A stretch of 64,000 nucleotides of DNA from Chitinophaga sp. S165 (GTDB taxonomy: Bacteria; Bacteroidota; Bacteroidia; Chitinophagales; Chitinophagaceae). The notes under the pieces are model-generated. The model did not search any database and had not been told where the DNA came from. It saw only the letters and a program-made list of their open reading frames with translations. Of this stretch, positions 42,926 to 51,688 are shown piece by piece (position 1 is the stretch's first letter; each line of letters begins with the position of its first letter). Location of the stretch: the NCBI RefSeq assembly GCF_003182155.1, contig NZ_QGTG01000008.1, forward strand, positions 1-64,000. The letters run 5' to 3'. A program made the position numbers and the translations under genes.

Positions 42926-43513
42926 ATGGCTTACAATAAGATAGAAATGTATGATGAAAAGATAACGAATGATCTTATTCATCATTACAAGAGCAGCATC
43001 GAGTTATTAGGGGAGGATACGGATAGAGAAGGATTACAGAAGACACCTGAGCGTGTGGCCAAGGCAATGCAATTCCTCACAGAGGGTTACCAGATGGATG
43101 CGAAAGCTATCCTGGAAGGCGCCAAGTTCACGGAGGCATACAGTGAGATGGTGATCGTGAAAGATATAGAGTTGTATTCTCTTTGCGAGCATCACATGTT
43201 ACCGTTCTTTGGAAAGGCGCATATTGCTTATATCCCCAATGGATATATTACCGGTCTGAGCAAACTTGCCCGCGTAGTAGATGTGTATTCCAGGAGGTTA
43301 CAGGTGCAGGAGCGTCTGACGCATCAGATCCTGGACGCTATTCAGGAAACGTTGCAGCCGTTAGGCGTAGGCGTGGTGATAGAAGCGCAGCATTTGTGTA
43401 TGATGATGCGTGGTGTACAGAAGCAGAACTCAGTAACGACAACGTCTGCGTTTTCAGGTCAGTTTGAAGATGGCAGAACGAGGAATGAGTTTATGCGATT
43501 GATCACGAAGTAA
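42926..43513 (+). CDS. folE: GTP cyclohydrolase I
   Basis: 195 residues. Converts GTP to 7,8-dihydroneopterin triphosphate, the entry to folate, biopterin and queuosine. Zinc ligands Cys87, His90 (SLCEHHMLPF) and Cys158 (EAQHLCMMMRG). PERVAKAMQFLTEGY, YIPNGYITGLSKLARVVDVYSRRLQVQERLT and TTTSAFSGQF are the remaining family blocks. Its partner PTPS is immediately upstream, and a strong terminator follows. Confidence 0.97.
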   Translation: MAYNKIEMYDEKITNDLIHHYKSSIELLGEDTDREGLQKTPERVAKAMQFLTEGYQMDAKAILEGAKFTEAYSEMVIVKDIELYSLCEHHMLPFFGKAHIAYIPNGYITGLSKLARVVDVYSRRLQVQERLTHQILDAIQETLQPLGVGVVIEAQHLCMMMRGVQKQNSVTTTSAFSGQFEDGRTRNEFMRLITK

Positions 43514-43535
43514 GAGAGTTTAAGATAGAAATATA

Positions 43536-43566
43536 AACCGTCTGGTGAGAGCCAGACGGTTTTTTA
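43536..43566. terminator. folE terminator
   Basis: AACCGTCTGG (43536-43545) pairs with CCAGACGGTT (43552-43561), running into T6. It overlaps the end of the convergent gene at 43564 and may serve it too. Confidence 0.9.
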
Positions 43567-44088
43567 TTGGAAGAAAACGATGTCAGTTGATTCAAATTCG
43601 GATTGGCTTATGCCAGGAAAATACTCGTAAATTGTCAAATAAAAAGCATCTACGTAATACTCCTTTAAAGGATTATCAGGCCGTACAAGGAATGACGTAT
43701 AGAATCCACCTTTAGTATGAATCTCGCCGCAATCAAATTTTTCAATTGGGGCATCGACTTCCTTAAACCACTTACTGAATGTAATATACCTGTGGCGACC
43801 GTATCTATCCGCGTTATTACAGACAAATATAAGTCCGGTATCAGGATTTTTTTGAAAGAATTCAAGAACTACATACTGGATAGTATTTTTAATTTTTTCA
43901 TCGTATATCCTATTACGCACTGCACGAGGCTCGTGAGAAAATCCGAATGACGTCGTCTTGATATCTTTACCGTTATCATCTTTTAAATAGTGACAACCAA
44001 AGTATAAAGAATATGTTAAGCCGGAAACTGCCGTAAAATTGTGGCCATCTTCTGTGGGGGTGAGGCTATAAAGGTTTAACAATTTCAA
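43564..44088 (-). CDS. Uncharacterised protein, DUF6169-like
   Basis: 174 residues, no signal peptide or membrane segment. An aromatic-rich N-terminal strand pattern (YSLTPTEDGHNFTAVSGLTYSLYFG) is followed by RNRIYDEKIKNTIQYVVLEFFQKN, then IFVCNNADRYGRHRYITFSKWF, then a longer C-terminal part. The order D/K-x-TI-helix, VCNNAD and R-x-R-x-x-F-x-x-WF resembles the DUF6169 family as I remember it; that link is tentative. It overlaps the upstream small gene by 23 bp, so the two form a coupled pair. AT-rich compared with neighbours. Confidence 0.7.
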   Translation of the reverse strand: MKLLNLYSLTPTEDGHNFTAVSGLTYSLYFGCHYLKDDNGKDIKTTSFGFSHEPRAVRNRIYDEKIKNTIQYVVLEFFQKNPDTGLIFVCNNADRYGRHRYITFSKWFKEVDAPIEKFDCGEIHTKGGFYTSFLVRPDNPLKEYYVDAFYLTIYEYFPGISQSEFESTDIVFFQ

Positions 44089-44239
44089 TGCCTTTAAGTG
44101 TGGATAGTGGTTGTCCGTTATGAATAGCCTCCATTATGCGGTTTTGATCTTCCTGCATTTTGACAAGGAGATTATAAGGCATTTTTGTTCCGGTAGAGGT
44201 GTACACTTTTTTGTCTTCCATAATTAACTTGTTTTTCAT
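44066..44239 (-). CDS. Small uncharacterised protein, partner of the DUF6169-like gene
   Basis: 57 residues from ATG 44239, or 51 from ATG 44221. Basic and helical: KMPYNLLVKMQEDQNRIMEAIHNGQPLSTLKGIEIVKPL. No recognised family. An in-frame extension to 44296 exists but duplicates NKLIM-K-NKLIM and looks non-coding. It overlaps the next gene by 23 bp. The arrangement, small first gene overlapping a larger second gene with both unknown, recalls toxin-antitoxin or immunity pairs. That is inference only. Confidence 0.6.
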   Translation of the reverse strand: MKNKLIMEDKKVYTSTGTKMPYNLLVKMQEDQNRIMEAIHNGQPLSTLKGIEIVKPL

Positions 44240-44407
44240 AATAAGCTTGTTTTTTAATAAATCGAAGCTAACAAAAACTATCTGGGAAATATTCAAACCT
44301 AGTGTGCCCTCAATGGTGATCTCTCATCTTACTTGTTATGTAAGTAATTGGTAATTAAATTATTGCATCGTACTTTGTATCGATGTTCATTTTATCCATT
44401 ATGTATT

Positions 44408-44842
44408 TTACCGCAACATTTCAACCGCTGTATCATAAATCCGCTGGCAATACTCACTATCTTCAATAACAGCCGGTAAGATCAATGTATAACTCCATGT
44501 ATTCCGCAATAATAATACAGATGAATAAGGATCAATTGCCTCTTCTACATCGTCCTCTATTTTAGTTGTGACCTCGACATTATATTCCAGCCTGTCAATT
44601 CTTCTGGCAAGTAATACAAAACATCCTTCACCGCGTTCGTTAGCGGCATAACCATTCTCCTGGTATTCATCATATGTTTTTTGATCTTTAGCCAGGAGGT
44701 ATTCATATAATTCCTCTTCGGCAATTTCTACGTCCTCCACGATAAGCTGTGCATCGTGACGCTTTAGATGCTCAACAAATGCGGGGAAGAACTCCCTGAA
44801 TTCCTTATTTGAGATAAGGGTGTAATCATTTCCTGTTACCAT
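44408..44842 (-). CDS. Uncharacterised acidic protein
   Basis: 144 residues, strongly acidic (clusters VEDVEIAEEELYEYLL and TTKIEDDVEEAIDP). No signal peptide or membrane segment and no family recognised. It begins MVTGNDYTLISNKEFREFFPAFVEHLKRH. The N-terminal half is predicted helical and the middle has alternating hydrophobic strands (GCFVLLARRIDRLEYNVEV). It stands 168 bp upstream of the two-gene module on the same strand and could belong to the same accessory patch. Confidence 0.6.
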   Translation of the reverse strand: MVTGNDYTLISNKEFREFFPAFVEHLKRHDAQLIVEDVEIAEEELYEYLLAKDQKTYDEYQENGYAANERGEGCFVLLARRIDRLEYNVEVTTKIEDDVEEAIDPYSSVLLLRNTWSYTLILPAVIEDSEYCQRIYDTAVEMLR

Positions 44843-44935
44843 CGTAGTACTTATTTTGGATCCGGAATTACAACAAACAGTTGAGGCTTAAGTTATTTGA
44901 ACAACCCCGGCAAGGTAGGCTTTTTTAGGCCGGAT

Positions 44936-44966
44936 TTTGATATATCACGAAGAGTATGAATATTTG
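44936..44966 (+). promoter_or_regulatory. Probable fabD promoter
   Basis: TTTG (44936-44939), 19-bp spacer, AATATTTG (44959-44966), one mismatch from TAnnTTTG. Leader of about 60 nt. Confidence 0.55.
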
Positions 44967-45032
44967 CAATCCAATTACCAAGATATATGCAGAATTATTA
45001 ATGCATGTGTCAGGTAGAGTAAACCAAATCAG

Positions 45033-45926
45033 ATGAAACACGCTTACGTTTTTCCAGGACAGGGTTCTCAGTTCCCGGGTATGGGCAAGAATCTGTACGA
45101 TAGCAATCCTAAAGCAAAAGAGCTTTTCGAGAAAGCCAATGAGATATTGGGTTTCCGTATATCAGACATTCTGTTTTCCGGTACTGAAGAAGACCTGAAA
45201 CAGACTAAGGTGACGCAACCGGCAGTATTCCTGCACAGCGTGATCGCTTTCCTATGTGCTGAACCTGCGGCAAAACCGGATATGGTAGCAGGGCATTCAC
45301 TGGGTGAATTTTCAGCCCTGGTAGCCAATGGCACCCTGACATTCGAGGATGCATTACGTCTGGTATTTATACGTGCTACTGCCATGCAGAAGGCCTGTGA
45401 GCTGCAGCCATCCACAATGGCGGCGGTACTGGCGCTGGATGATGCAAAAGTAGAAGAGATCTGTGCGGCTGTTAGCGCTGAGACAGGAGAGGTAGTGGTA
45501 CCTGCCAACTTCAACTGTCCCGGTCAGCTGGTGATTTCCGGTTCCATTAAGGGGATCGATGTAGCATGTGAAAGGATGAAGGCGGCTGGTGCAAAAAGAG
45601 CGCTGGTGTTGCCCGTAGGTGGTGCATTCCACTCTCCGTTAATGGCGCCTGCTAAAGAAGAGTTGAAAGCGGCTATTGAGACAACGACTTTCAGTACACC
45701 GTCCTGCCCGGTATATCAGAACGTGGTAGCTAAAGCGGTAAGCAATCCGGCCGAGATCAAACAAAACCTGATCGATCAGTTAACAGGTGCAGTACGCTGG
45801 ACACAATCCGTACAGGCAATGGTAGCAGATGGTGCAACTACATTTACAGAAGTTGGTCCTGGTAAAGTATTACAGGGACTGATCGCGAAGATACAGAAGG
45901 ATGCCGTGGTGAACGGGATCAGCTAA
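45033..45926 (+). CDS. fabD: Malonyl-CoA:acyl carrier protein transacylase
   Basis: 297 residues. Loads malonyl groups onto acyl carrier protein for fatty acid elongation. YVFPGQGSQFPGMGKNLY is the N-terminal signature. The nucleophile elbow is AGHSLGEFSAL (Ser about residue 89) and the His partner is in GGAFHSPLM. VTQPAVFLHSVIAFL and FTEVGPGKVLQGLI are also conserved. It stands alone rather than in a fab operon; fabH lies 6 kb away on the other strand. Confidence 0.96.
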   Translation: MKHAYVFPGQGSQFPGMGKNLYDSNPKAKELFEKANEILGFRISDILFSGTEEDLKQTKVTQPAVFLHSVIAFLCAEPAAKPDMVAGHSLGEFSALVANGTLTFEDALRLVFIRATAMQKACELQPSTMAAVLALDDAKVEEICAAVSAETGEVVVPANFNCPGQLVISGSIKGIDVACERMKAAGAKRALVLPVGGAFHSPLMAPAKEELKAAIETTTFSTPSCPVYQNVVAKAVSNPAEIKQNLIDQLTGAVRWTQSVQAMVADGATTFTEVGPGKVLQGLIAKIQKDAVVNGIS

Positions 45927-45935
45927 AGAAGTAAT

Positions 45936-45987
45936 AATTAAGGATTGAAGGTGTTACACGATCGTTGTACAGCTTCAATCCTTAATT
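45936..45987. terminator. Convergent terminator, GGAATTAAG family
   Basis: AATTAAGGATTGAAG (45936-45950) pairs perfectly with CTTCAATCCTTAATT (45973-45987) around a 22-nt loop, followed by CCTGTTCTTTT. It lies between convergent fabD and the GNAT gene. Both arms and part of the loop (TGTTACA) resemble the element at 37818-37872 (TGTAACA). Confidence 0.8.
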
Positions 45988-45996
45988 CCTGTTCTT

Positions 45997-46461
45997 TTAA
46001 AAGTCGATGCTGGCATTCCACCATTCAGGGTCGAAGGTGGCGTTTAGTTTCTTATAAAAGTTGATAGCTGGCTCATTCCATTCCAATACCTGCCAGTTCA
46101 TACCTTTCAGTTTTTTTGCCCTTACTTCTTCGAATAATCTTTCAAACAACATGTGGCCTATACGTCTGCCTCTGAAGCTTTCTGTAACTACCAGATCTTC
46201 CAGGTATAGCCTGCACCCTTTCCAGGTGGAATAACGGATATAGTAAAGGGCAAAACCGATAATAGTTTCTTTTCCATCTTCTGTATGAGTGGCTGCAAAT
46301 GCTTTCCAGACCGGATCCTTACCAAATCCGGCATCTTCAAATTCTGCAAGTGTTACGGTAACGGCTTCAGGTGCTTTCTCATATTCCGCCAGTTCCTGTA
46401 TCAACTCCATTATTCTCGGACAATCTTCTTTTCGTACGTCCCTTATAGTAATTTTTTCCAT
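45997..46461 (-). CDS. GNAT family N-acetyltransferase (diamine acetyltransferase-like)
   Basis: 154 residues, single GNAT domain. IRDVRKEDCPRIMELIQELAEYEKAP opens it. YYIRYSTWKGCRLYLEDLVVTESFRGRRIGHMLFERL contains the acetyl-CoA loop R-G-R-R-I-G. LEWNEPAINFYKKLNA is the C-terminal motif. The YLEDLVV and WNEPAINFYK segments resemble animal spermidine/spermine N1-acetyltransferases, so a polyamine or small amine substrate is plausible but unproven. Monocistronic. Confidence 0.85.
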   Translation of the reverse strand: MEKITIRDVRKEDCPRIMELIQELAEYEKAPEAVTVTLAEFEDAGFGKDPVWKAFAATHTEDGKETIIGFALYYIRYSTWKGCRLYLEDLVVTESFRGRRIGHMLFERLFEEVRAKKLKGMNWQVLEWNEPAINFYKKLNATFDPEWWNASIDF

Positions 46462-46547
46462 GGTCCTTCAGGATTATTTCCCTGCTCCTGCTCGCAGGTG
46501 ACATAATTTTTGGTATTTTGGTGAAGATAGTAACTAAAATTATATCC

Positions 46548-47042
46548 ATGAAGGATATCCTGCTCAGCTATGCAGCTTATAACATTTGGGCTAACAATAG
46601 GATAACGGATGTATTGAAAAAGTTGCCGGATACACAGCTGGACCAGGAAACAGGCAGCAGCTTTGGAAGCTTACGTAAAACGGCGTACCATATGTGGGAT
46701 GTGGAAAGCTTGTGGTACCAGCGTTTGCACCTGGTAGAACAGGCAGTTAAGCCTTCCACCGGTTTTGAAGGCACGTTCGCAGAAGCGTGCGCCCGCTGGC
46801 AGCAACAATCGCAGGCGCTGGCAGACTGGGTAAAACAGGTGCAGCCTGTCAGGCTACGGCACGTAGTGGCTTATTACGATACCCGGAAACAATATTGTAA
46901 ATCAACCGTTATAGAGATACTGATGCAGGTATTTAATCATGCTACGTATCATCGCGGTCAGCTCGTAACTATGTTAAGGCAGGCCGGTATTACTAAAATT
47001 CCCGTTACTGATTACAGCGATTTCGCAAGAGGCAGGAAATAA
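46548..47042 (+). CDS. DinB family protein
   Basis: 164 residues from ATG 46548 (MKDILLSYAAYNIWANNRI). Four-helix-bundle DinB/DUF664-like fold. The metal-binding histidines are in YHMWDVESLWYQR and FNHATYHRGQLVTML, the latter being the family hallmark. Such proteins include thiol-dependent S-transferases and many unknowns. The catalytic activity cannot be assigned. An in-frame GTG/TTG start at 46518 would add 10 residues. 47 bp upstream of the Nudix regulator, possibly cotranscribed. Confidence 0.83.
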   Translation: MKDILLSYAAYNIWANNRITDVLKKLPDTQLDQETGSSFGSLRKTAYHMWDVESLWYQRLHLVEQAVKPSTGFEGTFAEACARWQQQSQALADWVKQVQPVRLRHVVAYYDTRKQYCKSTVIEILMQVFNHATYHRGQLVTMLRQAGITKIPVTDYSDFARGRK

Positions 47043-47089
47043 CAGCATCTTGGCAGCTGGTCAGCACAAGGCAGACAATCAATATTTCA

Positions 47090-47785
47090 ATGAGCGCACA
47101 ATCATTTTATGCTAATGTACCGCAACACCTGGTAGCAGTAGATTGTATTATTTTTGGTTTCGAAAACAGTAAACTGAAGCTGCTGATCATGCAGCGAAAG
47201 GTCGACCCGATGCAGGGCGAATGGTCTCTGATGGGTGGTTTTCTCCAGAAAGATGAGAGTGTGGACGAGGCAGCCGCACGGGTATTAAAACAAACCACAG
47301 GACTGGAAAATATATACATGGACCAGCTGTCCTGCTATGGGGATGTTGGCCGTGATTCAGGCGCCCGGGTAATTTCCATGGCTTATTATGCCCTGATCCG
47401 CATCAGGGAGCATGAACACAATCCCACTCAGCAATTCAGCGCACATTGGCTGGAATTGCACCAGATCCCCAACTTGATCTTTGACCACCGCCAGATGATA
47501 GCGGATGCACTAAAGAAATTACGGGAGAATGCTCATTTTCACCCCATTGGCTTTGAGCTGCTGCCCGAAAAGTTCACTCTTTCGCAATTACGCAGCCTTT
47601 ATGAGGAAATATACCAGCACGAGCTGGACAAACGCAATTTCCGTAAGAAGATCCTGTCCATGAATGTGCTGGAAAAACTGGAAGAAAAGGATAAAACCAC
47701 CTCAAAGAAAGGAGCGCACTTGTATCGTTTCGATAAACAGAAATATGAAGAATTAAAAAGGAGAGGACTAGTGTTTGAGATATAG
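47090..47785 (+). CDS. Nudix-fold transcriptional regulator with inactive Nudix box (NrtR/AraR-like)
   Basis: 231 residues. An N-terminal Nudix fold (about 12-145) is followed by a C-terminal winged helix (about 155-231; FTLSQLRSLYEEIYQHELDKRNFRKKIL and GAHLYRFDKQKYEELKRRG). The Nudix box aligns as G50-x5-E56-x7-R64-V-L-x-Q-T-x-G71-L. The three glutamates expected at 65, 68 and 69 are Val, Gln and Thr, so hydrolysis is very unlikely. This matches the NrtR and Bacteroides AraR style, where the Nudix fold is a sugar- or ADP-ribose-sensing domain. Target genes are not evident nearby. Confidence 0.85.
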   Translation: MSAQSFYANVPQHLVAVDCIIFGFENSKLKLLIMQRKVDPMQGEWSLMGGFLQKDESVDEAAARVLKQTTGLENIYMDQLSCYGDVGRDSGARVISMAYYALIRIREHEHNPTQQFSAHWLELHQIPNLIFDHRQMIADALKKLRENAHFHPIGFELLPEKFTLSQLRSLYEEIYQHELDKRNFRKKILSMNVLEKLEEKDKTTSKKGAHLYRFDKQKYEELKRRGLVFEI

Positions 47786-47837
47786 CCGTATCTTGTAGAA
47801 GAAAGCCGGTAAATCATTACACTACATCTGTTTATTA

Positions 47838-49808
47838 TTGTACATCTTCCGTAATAAGAACGTACTCATCTACCTCATGATAGTCCTTTCCGGGTACATT
47901 GCCCGGCCGGGAATGCTATATGGCCAGACAGCAACTGTCAGTCAATTGCAGGCTGCTGCCGCCAAAGCCACAGACAGCGCCCGATATGTGGACGTCATGA
48001 ATCAGCTGGCAGGGTGGTTCCAGCACCGGCAGCTGGATAGTTGCTTCCTTTACCTCTGCAAAGCACGGGAAACCGCCCAAAGGCAAGGGTATACCAGGGG
48101 AGAGGCTGCCGCTTACCGCGGACTGGGAAGCTATTATGCCTATCGTGACAACAGCTACCTGTCTTTCCGCTTTTACATAGACGCCCTGAACCTGTACAGG
48201 GAGTTGGGTGATAGCGCCGGTATCTGCCAGACCAGTATGCACCTGGGGGTATATTACCAGTATGAAAAACAGTACCAGGAAGCTGGCGAATATATGAAGC
48301 GGGCCCTGGACCTGGGGCGGCGACTAAAAAACGATACCATTCTCATGGCGCTGCAGGCTAACTACTATTTTATGTATGTAAGCGATCTGCGTGCGGGACG
48401 CAGCAGTGACCTGGTAGATAAAAAAAGGGCCTACCGGGCACTGGACGCTGCACGGCATATGGCCACCAGAGCCGGTGATGAACGGCTGTTGCTTTACACT
48501 GGCATGCTGCAGGCGCAGGAGCTCATATATGGCAAAATTGCAACAGCAGAAGGCCTGACGAAACTCATTGGCCTCGTGGAAGACGCCGAAAGGAAAGGAT
48601 ATGTTTATCATGCTATGTACGGCTCATCGCACCTGGCTTATAACAAGGCGCACAGCCACCAGGCCGATTCCCTGATCTTCCAGCGACAAATGGTAAGGCT
48701 GGCTTTGAAGGGCGGTTACCGGGAACTGGCATTGCCGGTGGTATCAAAGCTATATGCCTGGTACGGTAGCCATAATCAGAGTGATTCTGCCCATATATAT
48801 GGCACAATCATGCTGGATATTGTCGAAAAAGAAGAACAAAGCAAGACACAGGGAGAGCTGGATTATATCGATTATTACATGCAGGAAAAGAAACTGCGTG
48901 CCTTACAGTTGCAGCATGACTACCAGCAGCAACTGTTGGATAAGAAGGCCATGGAGAGCCGTAACAGATATGCTATTATCATCTTTCTGACCATAATGCT
49001 GGTGCTGACGGTATTGTTACTGACTGATGTAAACCGCTCTCACCGCCGTTCCCGCCTCAATGCCAGTCAACTGGGTGAGAAGAATCGCGAGATCAGCGAA
49101 AAGAACGCGTTACTGCGTACAAATGATGACTTTAAAAATAAACTTATCTCCCTTATTGCACACGACTTCCGCGTTCCGCTTAATCACATCATTGATATTA
49201 CAGACCTGCTGAAAGACCAGTCCCTGGGATATGAAGAGGCGACAACCCTTTTCCGGAAGCTGGAAACAAAGTCCCAGCATACCCTGCATATTTTTGACAG
49301 CATCCTGCGCTGGATCAGATCACAGTTAAGCGGCTTTGTTTACATGCCAGTTGTTTGCACACCGGCTACTATGGTCCGGGAGGCATTAGAGATCCTGAGG
49401 GATAACTGTACTGAGAAACAGTTAACGATACACCTGGATATTCCTGATGGATTGAAACTGCTGGCCGACAGAGAGATGTTGCAGTTTGTACATAGGAACC
49501 TCCTGCATAACGCCGTGAAATTTAGTCCGCCGGAAGGAACATTACATATTTCAGCTATTGTAGAAGAAGGCCAGGCCACCATTTCCATCAGCGACGAAGG
49601 AAAAGGGGTAGACCCTGAAACGCTTCTTTATTTATTCGAATACCGCAGCAGAGAAAAGGACCGTGGCAGAACAAACGGTGGAGCGGGGCTGGCGCTCATC
49701 ATTTGTAAAGACTTTATGGATAAGATGGGGGGCACTATCCAGGCAGTGAATAATCCTGTGAATGGAAGCACGTTCTCTTACACCTTACCACTCGCAAAAG
49801 AAGCATGA
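47838..49808 (+). CDS. TPR-containing sensor histidine kinase
   Basis: 656 residues from TTG 47838; ATG 47877 would give a shorter signal. A signal peptide (ends MLYGQ) precedes a periplasmic TPR domain (about 35-360), one membrane segment (about 380-398), a short coiled coil, and an HK core. The H-box is LISLIAHDFRVPLNHI with His442. The ATPase domain has the N-box RNLLHNAVKFSP (Asn558), G1 ISDEGKGV, an F-box-like LYLFEYRSREKD, and G2 GGAGLALIICKDFMDKMGG. No receiver domain is present and no response regulator is adjacent. The next gene overlaps it by 4 bp and is a degenerate paralogue. Confidence 0.9.
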   Translation: MYIFRNKNVLIYLMIVLSGYIARPGMLYGQTATVSQLQAAAAKATDSARYVDVMNQLAGWFQHRQLDSCFLYLCKARETAQRQGYTRGEAAAYRGLGSYYAYRDNSYLSFRFYIDALNLYRELGDSAGICQTSMHLGVYYQYEKQYQEAGEYMKRALDLGRRLKNDTILMALQANYYFMYVSDLRAGRSSDLVDKKRAYRALDAARHMATRAGDERLLLYTGMLQAQELIYGKIATAEGLTKLIGLVEDAERKGYVYHAMYGSSHLAYNKAHSHQADSLIFQRQMVRLALKGGYRELALPVVSKLYAWYGSHNQSDSAHIYGTIMLDIVEKEEQSKTQGELDYIDYYMQEKKLRALQLQHDYQQQLLDKKAMESRNRYAIIIFLTIMLVLTVLLLTDVNRSHRRSRLNASQLGEKNREISEKNALLRTNDDFKNKLISLIAHDFRVPLNHIIDITDLLKDQSLGYEEATTLFRKLETKSQHTLHIFDSILRWIRSQLSGFVYMPVVCTPATMVREALEILRDNCTEKQLTIHLDIPDGLKLLADREMLQFVHRNLLHNAVKFSPPEGTLHISAIVEEGQATISISDEGKGVDPETLLYLFEYRSREKDRGRTNGGAGLALIICKDFMDKMGGTIQAVNNPVNGSTFSYTLPLAKEA

Positions 49809-51682
49809 TCAAAAGAAGATGGATACATATTATACTCTTCCTGGTTGCAGGCCTGCTGGCCGGCAAGAAGCTCCGTGCGCAGGATAATGTGATCCGTCAG
49901 CTGCGCACCAGCCTGTTGCAGCAACAGGATAGTGCCGGCTACACCAATGTATTGAACCAGCTGGGAATGCAGTACCACCTGAGTAATACGGACAGTTGCT
50001 TCTGGTATGGAGTGAAAGCAAGGGATATTGCTTCCAGGCATGGTGATAAAAAAGGGCTAGCTGGCGCCCTGAATAACCTGAGTATTTTTTATGCACTGAA
50101 GGCCAATACAGAACAGGCTATCGAGTACAGCTTCAAGGCCTTGTTACTATACCGGGAACTGGGTGACCAGCCTAATATTTGCCAGGTCCTCATGAACCTC
50201 AGTGTGTTCCATCTTTACAATGGCATGAAACCGGAAGCAAATCAGTATTTGTACCAGGCCATGGAACTGGGAAAAACATTGACGCAGGATTCTATTTATA
50301 GTCTGGTACTGATCAATTATGCCATTCGTTTTGAGGGTGACAGTACCCGTAAGGATTCGGTGAGATGGGCATTGGAAAGATCAAACGACATCATCCGTAA
50401 ATATCCCGGCAGTCGGGAAGCCTATTACATACAGGCATTAGAAGCCGACGAGTGGATGAAGGAGGGCGAAGGCGCCAGGGCAGTGCAGAAGATCAACGAA
50501 CTGGCAGATAAGGCGTTGAAGGAGGGTTTGGTTGTAGTGGCCATAGATATGCTGGAACATATTGACATATATAAGCAGAACGGTTATCCGGCCAACGCTG
50601 TACCAGCTAAAGAAAAGGCATTTGCGATAGGCAACCGGGCGGGTTATCTGAACATGATGCTACCTACGGTTGCCAGTCTATACCGTCACTATGCTTCCGG
50701 CAGCAATGAAGCAAAGAAAGCTTATTACGGCGGAGCCCTGTGGGAACTGGTGAGAAAGCAGCTGGAATTGAAATCCAGCAACCATATGAACTACCTGGAT
50801 TATTTCATGAAAGAGCAGGAGCTGAATGAATGGGAGTTGAGTAATAAGGTGCAGGAGCAGAAGATCAATAAAGCCAATATGAAGCGCAAGAGCCGCCAGC
50901 AACTGATTGGGTTTATGGTGGGAGTACTGTTGCTGATGGCGGGTTTCACGTATGCCCGTTATCGGTCTTATAAGCAGTTACGCAAGCAGGAAAGCCTGTT
51001 GCGGGAAATGAACGATGCCATCTCTGAAAAGAATCAGCAGCTGAATATACATGATGACTTCAAGAACAAACTTATAGCTATTCTGGCGCGCGATTTCCGG
51101 GAGCCATTGAATAATATTATCCGCGTATCTGTTATGTTCAGAAATAAGGATATGGACCAGGTTTCTATGCAGCAGATCATTGATGAGGCGGTGATCTCTT
51201 CCCGGAAGACGCTGATCATTTTTGATAATATCCTGCGCTGGATCAAGGCCCAGCTGTCCGGGTTTGTGTATAGTCCGGCGCCCTGTGATCTGTCCTTGCT
51301 TTTTGAAGATGCCATGCATCATATTGATCACCGGCAGATAATGCTGGATATACCTCCCGGTCTTTACCTGGCGGGCGATCAGGAAATGTTATTGTTCATT
51401 AATCGCAGTTTGTTGCATTGTGCAGTAAAGCTTTCAGCCGGTAATGAGCGGATACAGGTAAGGGCTATAGAGGACGACCTGGTGAAGGTGGAAATCATTC
51501 TTACGGTAAGATCGTTTACGCAGCAAATGGCAGCTCACTTATTTGAATACAGAAGGGGAGATGATATGTCGGTAACGCTGGTGATCTGTAAGGACTTTAT
51601 GGACAAAATGGGAGGACATATCAGTGCAGAAGTAGAGGGAGTGCAACTGAGGCTGGGGTATAGTTTGCCTTCATTCAACTGA
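49805..51682 (+). CDS. TPR histidine kinase paralogue with lost catalytic motifs (pseudokinase)
   Basis: 625 residues; ATG 49805 overlaps the previous stop (ATGA). Same architecture as its neighbour: signal peptide, TPR region, one membrane segment (about 362-382), coiled coil, DHp and ATPase-like domain. The H-box reads LIAILARDFREPLNNI, so the phospho-acceptor His is Arg429. The N-box is LLHCAVKLSAG with Cys539 for Asn. The G1 DEGKG is replaced by TVRSFTQ and the G2 GGAGLAL by DDMSVTL, while ICKDFMDKMGG is kept. The reading frame is intact, so this is not simple decay. Probably a tandem duplicate acting as a non-catalytic partner. Confidence 0.9.
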   Translation: MIKRRWIHIILFLVAGLLAGKKLRAQDNVIRQLRTSLLQQQDSAGYTNVLNQLGMQYHLSNTDSCFWYGVKARDIASRHGDKKGLAGALNNLSIFYALKANTEQAIEYSFKALLLYRELGDQPNICQVLMNLSVFHLYNGMKPEANQYLYQAMELGKTLTQDSIYSLVLINYAIRFEGDSTRKDSVRWALERSNDIIRKYPGSREAYYIQALEADEWMKEGEGARAVQKINELADKALKEGLVVVAIDMLEHIDIYKQNGYPANAVPAKEKAFAIGNRAGYLNMMLPTVASLYRHYASGSNEAKKAYYGGALWELVRKQLELKSSNHMNYLDYFMKEQELNEWELSNKVQEQKINKANMKRKSRQQLIGFMVGVLLLMAGFTYARYRSYKQLRKQESLLREMNDAISEKNQQLNIHDDFKNKLIAILARDFREPLNNIIRVSVMFRNKDMDQVSMQQIIDEAVISSRKTLIIFDNILRWIKAQLSGFVYSPAPCDLSLLFEDAMHHIDHRQIMLDIPPGLYLAGDQEMLLFINRSLLHCAVKLSAGNERIQVRAIEDDLVKVEIILTVRSFTQQMAAHLFEYRRGDDMSVTLVICKDFMDKMGGHISAEVEGVQLRLGYSLPSFN

Positions 51683-51688
51683 TATAGG

